Shown here in pieces: positions 26,501 through 38,200 of a stretch of 64,000 nt of DNA. The translations under genes were made by a program, and so were the position numbers. Position 1 is the stretch's first letter, and each line of letters opens with the position of its first letter. The stretch covers positions 7,080,001 to 7,144,000 of the forward strand of contig NC_044014.1 of the NCBI RefSeq assembly GCF_900496995.4. The letters run 5' to 3'. The DNA is from Aquila chrysaetos chrysaetos (lineage: Eukaryota; Chordata; Aves; Accipitriformes; Accipitridae). Under the pieces are notes generated by a model that was not told where the DNA came from, searched no databases, and saw only the letters and a list, made by a program, of their open reading frames with translations.

Positions 26501-28115
26501 TCTGCAGACAGCGACCAGGCTCATGTGTCCTCCTTAAATAGCATCTCCCACTGCACTGTCAGGGACAGCACCAGGACAGATTATTTTATTTAATTTTTTT
26601 TACACCTTTAAGGTTCATAGGAGATGTAAGCTTGGAGTCAGGAAAGGCAAGCAACATTCTGCTGTGGGCATGCAAAATTACCACGTTATCTTTCTACTTA
26701 ACAATATAGCATGAAATACGAAAACTGAATAAACTTAACAGACAATTTAATGATCTTCATAATAGGGAAAGTATAGAAGATACAAGCATATTTGCAGTCT
26801 TTCAGTTATCAATGCAGTGGAAAAGAAAGTACCTATATAACTCAACCCTTTGGAACAAAAAAAAAGCATTAAGTTCTATACGAAGAAGATTTCGCACACT
26901 ATGAAAGACCCTTTGTAGAACTTTTTGACAAAAAAAAAAAAAGAAAATTAATTGCTCAACTTGAAATGCAAAGTAACTAGAAATGATGGCATGAAATAGC
27001 ATTTCTGTTTCAATACAAAGAATCTAAATTGGGTAACGAGTATCTCAATCCCTCTGCAATTCCATCCAATATATATCTTGGTGAAAAATGAAACATGTGG
27101 ACTGGTTAGACAGCTGGGTAAGAACTGCATCTGGGAGCACACAAAACCTTACATCCCTTCCCTTCCTCATACCACACACTGGGAAAACACTGCTTAAACT
27201 GCCAGAGGAAGCTCTGCAGAAGTCTTCCCTGCACTCTACTGAAAAAACAGCTGGCCAAGTCCTACCTTTTTCAAGGCTGGAGAGTCTTGAACTTCCACAG
27301 TTGTAATGTAGAACCACGACCTTTTATACTGGCCAAATACAAATGTATGAAGCAATTTATTTTCATCTGTAAGGCAGCACTTCCGAAGCAATAGACTCCT
27401 CAGTTCAGCTGTTACGGACGGATAACACCAAACCCACAACGCATCTCCATTGGTGTCTTTTTCTATGGTGGAAAGATGTTCACTGTGAGAATGCCAAACA
27501 GCAGCAAGGAAGTAAATCGATGGGTTAATCAGGTTTGTTTCCTGGAATCAGATTAAAATTCCACCTTACCCTGACCCTAGACATCCAGTTCTGCTGCTAC
27601 AGTTTAAGTTGTAGGGCAGCACTTGTGCTACGGATTTTATTTTTTAAACTTTAACAAGTATCCACTCTTGACCTGCTTCATGAGGTCAAAAAAGCACCAG
27701 GAGTTTAAATATACATTCATTTGAGCAACACGTTGATCAACAAGCACCCAGAGCAGCTGACCTATGATTCTCCCTGCTTCTCCTATTTCTGATTTCATAA
27801 CAGAAACCTCAGAAGCCGTGAATTTAGGACACTCCGGCCGGTTTAGCTCTGTAACAAGCAGACCGAGACGCCGGCCTCAGCCAGCGGGCACCCCTCGGCA
27901 CAACCACAGGCTGGCAAGCGCCCGGCCGGGACAGGCCCTGCGCCCGCGGCTCGGCGGGCCGCTGGCAACCGGCCCCCCCCCCCCCCCAGCCGGCCCACGA
28001 GCCCCGGCCCGGCCCCCCCCAGCAGCCCCCCGCGTCCCAGCCCTTCCCCAGGGCCGGGAGGGCCCTCACCGATCAGCCCCACGGCCAGCAGCAGCTGCGC
28101 CTCCGGCTCTGCCAT
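20584..28115 (-). CDS. DENND10: DENN domain-containing protein 10 (FAM45A), complete, 9 coding exons, 354 aa
   Basis: DENN-family protein reported on late endosomes and in the Commander/CCC trafficking machinery; Rab27 has been proposed as a partner. Coding exons in transcript order: 28115-28070, 27462-27266, 26019-25940, 24341-24193, 24001-23890, 23527-23427, 22266-22159, 21572-21478, 20760-20584. All junctions are GT-AG with matching phases; the total is 1065 bases, 354 residues plus TGA (human is 357). Strongly conserved blocks are [14 protein letters not shown] and WFYITT in exon 2, [18 protein letters not shown] in exon 3, [20 protein letters not shown] in exon 4, and [20 protein letters not shown] at the C-terminus. 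The start ATG (context aagATGG) opens a short exon with a diverged N-terminus ([10 protein letters not shown]), then GLIEKDTNG as in mammals. No transmembrane segment or signal peptide is seen. It is transcribed away from EIF3A and converges on SFXN4. Confidence 0.96.
24551..24617. repeat. T/G low-complexity tract with four G-runs in DENND10 intron 3
   Basis: The plus strand alternates T-runs with G-runs (GGGG at 24570, GGG at 24584, GGGG at 24593, GGGGG at 24604), so it meets a loose G-quadruplex pattern. The DENND10 pre-mRNA carries the C-rich complement. It lies in the intron between exons 3 and 4, with an AC-rich low-complexity patch at about 24,885-24,950 further upstream in the transcript. 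Confidence 0.8.
26325..26470 (+). mobile_element. Ancient CR1-type LINE fragment in DENND10 intron 2
   Basis: The text 'gaatttgttgcccaaggagg' followed by ctgtggaagcagacagc, then 'ttcagaaggagactgg' and aactaatggatagcaggccca, is the typical 3' untranslated portion of an old CR1 element (consensus-like 'ttgcccagggaggctgtgga' and 'ggatagg-ccataa'). It is antisense to DENND10. Ends are approximate. Confidence 0.6.
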
Positions 28116-28480
28116 CTTCCCTACTCTTCCCTTCCCAGCCCGGCCCCGCCACCTTCCGCCCGCCGCAAGCCCCGCCCCCGCCGGGGCCCCGCCCCCCCGG
28201 CAAACCCCGCCCCCGGCCGCCATTTCCTCAGCCCTCCTCTTTTCCCGCCCTCGGCCATCCTGGCGGGGCTACCGGTGCCTCCCTCACACCCTCTCCGGTA
28301 CCTGCCAGCCTGCTTTCCAGCCGCAACTGGGGGGGGCGGGGAAAGGCTTTTGAAAAAAATATAGTCTGTTTTCATTGCCTGCACTATCTCGCTTTCTAAG
28401 TCACAAGGCACGATTTACGTTGCGGCGTTACACAAAAGGAGGCGGCGCTGCTGGCAACGGCCTCCCGAAGTCACGGCCAG
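27830..28480 (-). promoter_or_regulatory. DENND10: CpG-island promoter of DENND10
   Basis: GC- and CpG-rich region covering the first coding exon (28070-28115), part of intron 1 and several hundred bases upstream. It contains a C15-type homopolymer at about 27,971-27,986 and several GC boxes (CCCCGCC) around 28,165-28,215. No TATA box is seen. It is separate from the EIF3A island: about 2 kb of ordinary-GC sequence lies between them, so the head-to-head pair does not share one short bidirectional promoter. Confidence 0.75.
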
Positions 28481-30599
28481 AAGCTGTACCCCTGAACAAA
28501 GGCCAAAATACAGACCTCCCTACAGAGCACGCATAAAGGCTGGTTTGTGCCTGAAAGGCGGCCTGAGTAAGGTGAGGAGTATTGATAAAGCGTAACAGCT
28601 ATTCCTGAGTAACTCCATGCATCAACAAGTTTACTGGAGAATTAAAAGATCTCTTTTTCAAGTTTGGATGAACAATAGTACCTGAATACCACGTACGGAA
28701 GGCATAGTGCGCAAACTCTGCTAATGGCACAGAGCAGCTGCTGATGAGGAAGAAGAAACAGATTAGGAAGAAGAAAACTTTCAAAATACCTGGGATAACT
28801 ACAGGAGCACCAGAAACTGCTAAAAGAAAACGTGCAGTCCTGGGAGAGAGGCCAGGCCCGTCAAGGATCACGCCTGGCTAGGGAACACACTAAAGGGTAG
28901 CCTATCATATGATTTTCATAAAGTCAAAGCACACACTTTCAATATACTTGGCTATCGTGTAGAAAGAGACATGCGGAGTCAGCCCGTAAAAGCTGCTCCC
29001 GACACAAAATCATCTGATTCATTCAAGCCTGGAGGGCTTTCAGGAACTTCAGAGAGATTCTAAAAAGTGGAGCAGGCTCCCAAAGAGCAAATGCTGTTCT
29101 AAAACAGTGATAAATACCAGGCAGCGCACCTGCGGTCCCCTGCCAGAGCGCAGATGCCCCCCAGGGAAGGCTCTGCAAGGCCTTAGGATTGGCACCAGCT
29201 CCGGCGACACGGCACAGGCAGCCTGCGGATGCTGGGGAGCTGCCACCCAGACCTGGGCGGTGTCTCTGGTACTCATCTGACAGACTTTTAAATTAGTTTT
29301 ACGAAGACAAGAAAAGGACTTGTTCAGCACTATAAATAGCTTAATGAAGACTCTGCTGAATGTATCACCATGGTTTGAAACGGAAACAACTAGGCTGCCA
29401 GAGCCAGTTCAGAACACAGACTGAACTAAAATACTGTCATATAAATCAATAGTGTGGCCTGATGGAGAGCACTGTGTACAATACCGCTCACCGGATCTCA
29501 AAGGGAGACCGGGGACACAAGGACATGAAGAAACTCCCAAGTGAAGAGAGCCTGAAAAAGCAAAGTTGCTTTTTTCCCCCCTTTTTTTAACTCCAGAATG
29601 GAGGCTCATGCAATAGAGTGGAAAGGGATCAGTGTTACAGGGATACAGTGATGGTGCTAAAGCTTCCAAACAGTGACTGCATCTTGTTCTTAGTTTTAAC
29701 TATTTTTCTGTTTAGCAATAAACTCTGATTACAAGCCAATGTTAAAGTAAATTTTTAAATATGTTGTATAACGGTTATAAAGCTTTCTGGTAGCCACGCA
29801 AGATGGTTAATGTGAACAGTATGCAAAAAGAAACCAAGCAACAAGTGTACAGAAAGAAATGTACGAAACCAGAAATTCAAAAGAATGGAACAGGCCATCT
29901 TTAGTCATCATAAACAGACTTCCTCTCCACCTCCCTAAGTATTTTTTGAAATATTATGCTTGGATATACTTAAGAAACCAGTGTGAGACAGCCGGGGCTG
30001 CAGAGGGTCACAGCTACAGTCACGATGTCATCAATGATCTAGCTGCAGAGGTGTGCCTTTCTGCTGAAATACTGAAAAGCATGCTGTGTTCAGTGCCTTA
30101 CGTGGAGACGCACTATTCTGGCGTGTACTCCTCCAAAATATCCTATTAGTCACACGTTCACTTGCTGCTGTTCTACTGCTTTTGCTACTGCTGTTACAGG
30201 ACTTTTGTGTGTAATTCACACACCTTTATAGAGCTTCCATTGTCCCTTCATATGCCAATAGAAATTTTCACATCAGTGGTTTTGAAAAATATACACTGGC
30301 ACTAGTGGTACACTTGTATGAATACATTGCTATTACTATTGCTCTTAAGAGGAATGGGTGAGTTCGTCTACAGTAGTTCCCCAAGTTTTTAAGATCAAGA
30401 ATGAAATCTGCAGCTGATGGTGACTACGTGCACACAGAAGGGCCTTTCTGCATAACTGCCCCAGAGTACAATTTCTGAACCGGCTGAACAAGTTGCAAAG
30501 AGCAAAGGCTCAGCATACGGTGATGACTTCTTTGCCAAAATGTTCTCCTGCACTGAACTACTTAGTTAACCCAAAAGCTTCAAGTCTAAGTCAGCCAAA
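28481..30599. other. Intergenic spacer between DENND10 and EIF3A promoters
   Basis: About 2.1 kb between two CpG islands. I see no exon, RNA gene or clear transposon here. Segment 29,105-29,275 is moderately GC-rich without an open frame that looks conserved. Any shared enhancer would have to be found by conservation or chromatin data. Confidence 0.5.
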
Positions 30600-31800
30600 C
30601 GGCTTCGCGGAGCTCCGCAAGCCGGCTTCCCCGCTTGGAGGGCCGCCGCCACCCACCACCGAGGCTCCGATCAAGCCAGGGACTGCCCTCAAGTGACGGG
30701 TACGCGGGGCTGGCGGCACCCACCCCCGGACACCCCGTTGTGACCGGCCCCTGCCTCTGCGGCGACCCTAACCGGGTGCCTGCACCGTCACCCCTCCGCC
30801 CCCGAACCTCCAGCCGGGACGCCCGGCACAGCACGGGATGTCATTTAGGGCGCTAACAGCGGAAACAAGCCACGCCGTTAGCCTGAAGCCACGGCTCCCC
30901 GCCGGCCGCCTCACGATCGCCTCACGATCGCCTCACCGACCCCGCCTCCGCCGCCAACCGCCCCGCCGGGAGGGAGGGAGGGGTTTCCGCTTCCGCCGAC
31001 GTCAGCGCGCGCGGGTGACGGGCCGCCCTCCCTTTCCGGCCTCGCAGGCTGCCTGGCTGGAGCACGGAGCGAGCCGCCGCCGCTGCCGCCGCCCTGTGAG
31101 GAGAGGCCGCCGCCATCATGCCGGTGTACTTCCAGCGGCCCGAGAATGCCCTGAAACGGGCGAACGGTCAGTGCGGGCCGCCCCCACTCCCACCCCCACA
31201 CACACCGCCGGTTCGCCTCCCGCTCCCCCCCCCCGCCGCGGCGGGCAGCCCGCACCGCTCCTCTTCCCCCCCACCAGGCCGCGCCGGGCCGTGCCCGCCC
31301 CCGGAGCTCCTCGGGCGGCCCCGCGGCGCGGAGCCTCGGCCGGCGCCTTCCTGGCGCTGAGGAGAGGCCGCCCGGGAGCGGCGCGGCGCCGCCTTGCCGC
31401 GAGGAAATGGCCGAGGCCTGCCGGCGTCGGCCGCGCCGCATGGCGGAGGCCAGGCCCGGGCGGCCGCGGGGAGCGGGCCCGGCCCGGCTCCGCCTCCCGC
31501 TCCCCGGCGGGGCCCCCGGCCGCCCGCGGGCGGAGACGGGTGGGCAGGCTCTGGGGGAAGGGGATGGTCGCGGCGGCCGAGGCCTGTTCTGCCGAGGGCA
31601 GCGCGGCCCGGGCCCCGCGGCGCCTCAGGCTGCGGCCCTGCGCCCGCGGGAGTCGCCGCAAAGTCGCCGCTGTGGCTGCCGACGGGAAGAGGCTCTCCGC
31701 TGGCCGGGGGCTTTGGCGTGAGGTGTCCGGCCCGGATCTCGCACCCGCTCCGGGATGAGTTCCAAACCGGTCTGATCCCGGGCCCTGGTTTTCCATGTGG
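30600..31800 (+). promoter_or_regulatory. EIF3A: CpG-island promoter, 5' UTR and intron 1 start of EIF3A
   Basis: A strong CpG island is centred on the EIF3A start codon. A CRE-like GACGTCA lies at 30998-31004, about 115 bases before the ATG, next to a CGCGCGCG run. A pyrimidine tract (ccctccctttccggcc, near 31026-31041) would suit a 5'-TOP-like transcription start typical of translation-factor genes, but the start site is not shown by sequence. An 11-base unit CCTCACGATCG occurs twice in tandem at 30909-30930, followed by a partial third copy. There is no TATA box. Confidence 0.75.
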
Positions 31801-34800
31801 GCTTCGTATGTAGTAGTCCCGTCCTTCCTGTGCCTCTGGTGAGAAGGCAAATGATTAAACTTCTTAAATGTTGCACGGGCTGATGCATAAGTTTGCCCCT
31901 GGAATGGAAACCAAGGATGACTGCGCTGTAGCTGTCTCTCACTGACTGCCACATGTAAAGCTGGACTGGTTATATTTATCAGCTGTCTCCTTTCAGGCTA
32001 AATATATGGCTTTGACGCTTTTTTTTATGGTGTCCTATTTTAAGCTCTTAGCAAGACCATTTAGACCCTTCATTGTCACGGGGCTGATTGCAGGATGACA
32101 CTTAAAGACATCCAAAAATTACAGATGATGTATGGGTCTTGAAATGACAGCTGAAGAGGCTGTGTAGTCTGGGGACTATACATAATGCAAGTCCTTGGTG
32201 TTTTAATAAGAAAACGTTAAATAAAGTATTGCACGTCCTCAAGATTTCTAATCTAAAATTAATTGTAAAAATCGCAAAGATAAAAAAGATGAAAGATAAA
32301 ATCAGCTTCAATCAACTTCCAAAGATGAAGTTGTATTTTAGCAGTCCTTTTACTGGAAAGGATGCACATACAGTAGTATATAAACTTCAGTTAAACTTCA
32401 GAAGTCTTGGGTAGAGTAAGTTTTACTTACTTGGTGAGCAAGTCACGTTGTTGGAATATTGACCTTAAACTGTTTAAATCTGACATTCTGTCGTTGCTTT
32501 CTTGGTACTGAAGAGCAGATTTAAATTCACATCTCTTGCACTGCTGCAAGTCTACTAAATTCAGACAAACTGAAAGAGTAGAGTTGAACTGAAGGGAGCA
32601 TTCTCTAGACAAATGTTAGCAATAATGAGTCTCAGTAGACTGAGTCAAGTCTTGCAAACTGCAGGGGCTCAATCTCACCATGGCCGAGTATAATAAAGGG
32701 TGAGAAGTTGTACCTAAGGCAGATTGTATGTTGCAGGAAGCAGTTTAATGTCAAACTGACATTTCAAATGGGAACATTCAGTGCAGTTTCCAGACATTTA
32801 AGTGTTTGCATTTTATACATAAGGCTCAAGTGAGCATTTAGGAGCACTTTATGCTTGAGGTTCTCAGGACCTCAACATACATAGAAGATGTTTGGAAATA
32901 GAAGAGCTTGAATGATTGTAAATATGTACAGATATGTAAGAAAGGCTGGTTTTCCTTATAAATGATAAATGTAGGTTAAAGCCAACCCTTAGTTATTGTT
33001 AATATCAGGCATTGCTTTGTAGTCAAGGATGTAATGCAACTTTTGGGAGTGTTTTATTGTGGCAGATACTGAGTTTGCTTTCTGTTAGAGATATCGGATA
33101 ACACATGACTTCTTGGTCGACTTCTTGGTCACCTTCTGTAAAGACGTACATTTTCTCAGATTGATAATTTTGCTTAATTCTAGATTTTGGGTTAGCAGTA
33201 GATGAGTTGTCAATGTGTATCAGGGAGTTCTTGCCACTCAGCTTCAGTTGCTGTTTTGGCTACCATTTAACATTTTAAGTGGCATAACAGAAAACAATAG
33301 AAAAAATGTAATTCTGACAGCTATTCAGGGGCTAAGGCTTTACATTTTGTCTGTTACAAACCTTTGTTTCCATAACTTAGAGTTTCTACTGTAAGGCATG
33401 GTGATGTGTGCTGTATTTCACTCTTCATGTTCACTTTGTGTGTGCTTTTACTACAGTGTCTGTTAAATTAGCCTTAATTATTTGACTTACTCGTAAGAAC
33501 TTGCTTGACCAGAGTTAATTAAAAGTTTCAAAACAATATGAATTAATTTCGTGCTTTGTCCAGTTGGTTATCGACCACCAAGACCTGTGGTTGGAATGGC
33601 CTGGCATTGTTGCAAGATTAAACTTGCCTTTCAAGTTTATTTTCATAAATAAGAAATTGTAAAGCTGAGCAGTAATTGTCTCAAAAGCAGCACTGAGATA
33701 GAATAACAGTGTAAATTATGGATGGAGGATAGCTTTATTAAAATTCGCTTGGTGAATAAAAAGTGCTGCTGAATACTGTCACACTTTAACCTTAATTATC
33801 TTTAAATGTAACACTATGTTTTTTCTAGAAAGGAGCTTGCTCATCTTATGCAAGCTCATTATTTACATGAACTAAGTCCTGAATACATGCTCTTGTGGTC
33901 CTTAAGTTAAAACTGCACTGCCACTTTCAAAATACATCTCGGCCATGTTTAACTTCAATTTGAAGATTCCAAAACTTAGAAGCTCTGTGATGGCTGAGCA
34001 CCTTGAGCAGGCCCCTACTTTAATTCTTTCTGCCATTATGTCTTCAGGAATATAGTGATTTCTGAAGTACTTCATGGGAAATACTGACTACACCCCTCAA
34101 CCTTTAAGAATACACACATTTCCTTTTAGCTGTATTCGACTTCTCTTTATCTTTTAAACCTGTTTGCTTCCCATTCTCATTGTTCTTTTGTCTTGCTTTT
34201 CTGCAGTGAAGAGTACTTAGAGTAGGGCCTGTGTGTCTGCTGGTAGCTGGCTGTGCTGTTTCAGTATTTGCTTGTGGATGGTTTGCTGTATTTTGTGCTG
34301 AGCAGAATGTGTGGTATATCATAGATGGGAGTTACTGTGATGCTGAGAGATCCTGTTAGTAACAGCAGCTGCTTAGGGAATGAATAAATGGGGCACTGGT
34401 TTCAGCAGCAAGGCTGATTTAAAAAATGTCTGACCTTTCAACTGGGCTGTAGCAGCTTGTGGTGTAAGTGTTCTACAAACTGAATCTCTAGACCACCGAG
34501 TTTAAAAAAATAAATCAGAACAACTTTTCTGAGGGAAGTTTGTTTCTTTCTTGGCTTGAGGACAGGGCTTTTTTTTAAGTCAAATTCACTGGATGGTTTG
34601 CATCTTGTTGCATGACATTGGTAGGTGCTGTGCTACAAGGCCTGTGGTGTGTATTCATTGTCCTTCTTGATGAAACTAGCTTTAAAAGTGGATGTATATA
34701 TTTTATTAATATGTATGAAGTGCCCAGTCATGCCTTGATGGGTGGAGAGACTTCTCTGCTATCCTGAAATTTTCATGTTAATGGAGAGGTCTGCATTCGC

Positions 34801-35187
34801 TTGCCAGTTGTGTCATTGAAAGACTGCCACTGCAGTTGCATCTGCCAACGTTTTTGATAAGGCCAGCTAAATCAAACCTTCAATGAACTTTGGTTAGAGT
34901 TGATTAAATTCTGAAAGTCTACAGTGTTAAGCATAAAAACATACATCTTCTGGTTTGGAAGTCTTTTGCTAATTGGATTTTACTTTCAGAATTCCTTGAG
35001 GTCGGCAAAAAGCAGCCTGCCCTTGATGTTCTCTATGATGTTATGAAAAGTAAAAAACACCGAACATGGCAGAAAATCCACGAGCCAATTATGCTGAAGT
35101 ACCTGGAACTCTGTGTGGATCTCCGCAAGAGTCATCTGGCGAAAGAAGGACTGTACCAGTACAAGAATATTTGCCAGCAGGTATGGC

Positions 35188-35224
<37 letters not shown>

Positions 35225-38200
35225 TAGCAAGCATGGTATATGTCAGCTGATATGATCTAAAGGTAACTGATTGGTCTTGAGTGAAAATTAATTTGCCTTT
35301 TAGATGTTCCTGGGTTTGTAACATTTACGTTTTAAATATTTGCTGCCTATTATGGGTGGAAACATCTTCCCATTTTCTGCCTTTGATGTAGGTGAACATC
35401 AAATCTTTGGAGGATGTTGTTCGAGCCTATTTAAAATTAGCTGAAGAAAAAACAGAAGCAGCTAAGGAAGAATCCCAGCAGATGGTACTGGACATAGAAG
35501 ACTTAGATAACATTCAGACTCCAGAAAGGTAGGTGGCCTGTCTTTAAAATGTAGCAATTCACAGCAAAATATCCTTATATTCATGAAGGAAGTATCCTTA
35601 TTTTCATGAAGGATGTTGGCAATTCAGAGAACCAAGATATAAAGGTGGTGGATTTGAAATGGAATGCTAGGGGTGTTCTAGAGGTTTGAAGGGTAGGAAG
35701 AAAAACAGGAATTTTGCATTGAAGAAAATCCTAAGTCCAAGTAAAGAACGTAAGTAGTAAAGAATAGAAAACATAGACACAGTAGGAGTGGTTCTGGGAG
35801 TCGGGTCACCGCTTTCTAGGGTCTACTCAGATGTGCATCTGTAGTGGTATTGGAGAGTTTATTATTGAAAGCTTCTCATTATCAGTTGATATACAAATGC
35901 TATTAATTATATTGGACCAATTGAATTCCTGTATGTGATAACCTCCAGTCTTTCTGACCACATTGTGCATGTACAAACAAAAGGAAATGTTACTTTATAC
36001 TGGCTCGGGTAACTGATGAGATAATAGAAGAAATGGCATAAAAAGTAAATTCAGAGTGTTATAGTTAATTGGATAGATAATGAGAACGTAGAAGGAATGG
36101 AAAAAAGGATCAGTAAATGTATCTGCTCTAGGTTGTGTATAGACCTTCACTGGCAAGTAGTGTCAGGTTAGGCTGAAACCACTCTCCAGCTCTGCGAGAA
36201 GTCACTATTCTGTTGTCAGAATGTTTTGTAGGAGAACTTTCTAATCTGCTTCAGGCAAAGTGAGGTTAGCTCCAATTCCATACTTATGTTCTTCAGATGA
36301 ATCTGTTGATTTAGGGAATGGTCACGTACAGGTACGTATGTGGTGACATCTGTGGAAGAGGGGTGACAAGATGGGGGTGATGAAATGTTTTAAAGCATTC
36401 CAGTTGAGTTTGGAAGAGGCTATCTGCCCATATCCTTTAAAAAATCAAGAGGTGTAGGGAATAAATTAAAATTTCCGTAAGTCAAACCAAATTAAAACTT
36501 GCATAAGATATCAAAAAAAATAACAAAAGGATCTTCAGCCATAAGTGGAGAATTCTAGGAAAAATGGTGGTAAAATTCTGAGGAGGTGGGTTGAAATTAG
36601 CCATCCCAGGTGTGGTCTGAAGATTAAAGTAATACTTTGCTACTGATTTTTGTAAGAATATTGATTCTGAAATAAAAGAAAGAGGCAGCTTTTTTTAGAG
36701 CATGGAAATTACCCTGAGGTGAACGGAAAAGTTGTCTTTCTCTTCGTGTTGGGTGACAGTGTAATTCCTATCCTAGAGTTTTAAAAATATCAGCAGATAT
36801 TGTGGGTACTAAAGCTCTGCAGATACCCATCTGAGCACACAGTGTGTTTTCTCATCATCCGTATGCAGGACTGAGTAGTGGTCTGAACAGTTGCGGATGT
36901 GTTATTATCTTGATCGTAATAACATTTGGGTCTTTAGTATGAGTTTTGAAGGAAGGAAGTAGTATGTGGAGTTAAAAATAAGATAAAATTCAGCACAGGC
37001 TTGCCGAAGGGTAGATGACATCTGATTATGTTAGAATTTTCTTTGGTAATTTAGTTTTTTAGATTTAAGAAATGCCAGAGATATAACCTGGGGAAAAGTA
37101 AAGCTGTTGATACCATACCGGAAGGGATGTTTGCAATTGAATTAGAAGGGGACTAAGACATTACCCAGTAAGAAACTGATGACATGTAATGACGAAAGAA
37201 GATATGGAGCAAGAGTGAAGTTAGTGGGATTAGACTTTCAATTAAAGTCTTGGCACAGAAACTAAAAAAGTCAAAGTTGTATCTGCTGATGATAGAAAAT
37301 TGGAAGAAATTATGAAAGTAGGGGACATTTTGTCTTGTGTAGGTGGCTATGAGGAATAGAGTTACAGTAGTCAAATAATACTCACAAAGACATGGAGTTA
37401 CGTGTTAACAGCAAGGCTCTGGTAGAAGTTGGGAACTCATTGGTTGCAAAAAATGAAATGGTTACAGACCTGTCTTCAGTAGTTGTTCCAGGATGGCAAT
37501 ACTATTCATGTTATTTCCAGTGCCTGAAATAGTCTTTGTTACAGAGGAATCCCACTAATAGACATTGAAGATTGACCACTCTTTTCCTTGTTCTCTTTTA
37601 TATAACTGAGGACTAGAAAATGTGTCTTTTCAGTCACACTTCTTTATCTGAACAGCCACAGTTTCTTTTGTGTTTTTTAGGTTCTGTTTTCTAGACGACT
37701 TATACTTTTTTGCTGGATTCACTGCTTGATCTGTTGGACAAGGCGCTGGTGAAATGTCATCTTTAATATTGTATGTAGTACTAGCGCTCAAGGAAGGAAA
37801 ATAGAACTGGAAGCAGTGTAGTAGAAGAGTTACAAGAGTTGAGAGTTTATATTAGAAGCATAGTTCAAAAAGGATTTTAAAAGTGAAAGCTTAGGGAAGA
37901 TGAGTCTTTGTAAGTTTGTCATGCTGGGTGGACTGTTTAGCAGAAAGGGATCATGTGGGCTGTAGCACTGAATTTGTCTCAGTGTCTCAGGAATCCTTTC
38001 CAATCTTTTATTTCTGTGAACGAGAGAATGCAGTTATGGCCACTAAATGCAAGATTATCATATCTTAATTCTGACATCTTTAAGCATCTTTTTCATGTCA
38101 GAATTTTTAAAGGATTTGATACTTTAGGTATTCTAGTTTTTGATGTCTGCAGATTGTAAAGCACACATTGCTTCTGTGTCATATGTCAACAGAAAGTGAG

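Noticed and set aside
27764-28411. Long Pro/Arg/Gly-rich frames on both strands around DENND10 exon 1
   Set aside because: This is the same GC-island artefact; only 28070-28115 on the minus strand continues into a conserved spliced protein.
30838-31952. Several open frames of 100-300 codons on both strands around the EIF3A start
   Set aside because: They lie in a CpG island where stop codons are rare, are Pro/Arg/Ala-rich, overlap each other on both strands and have no recognisable family content. Only the first EIF3A exon is supported.
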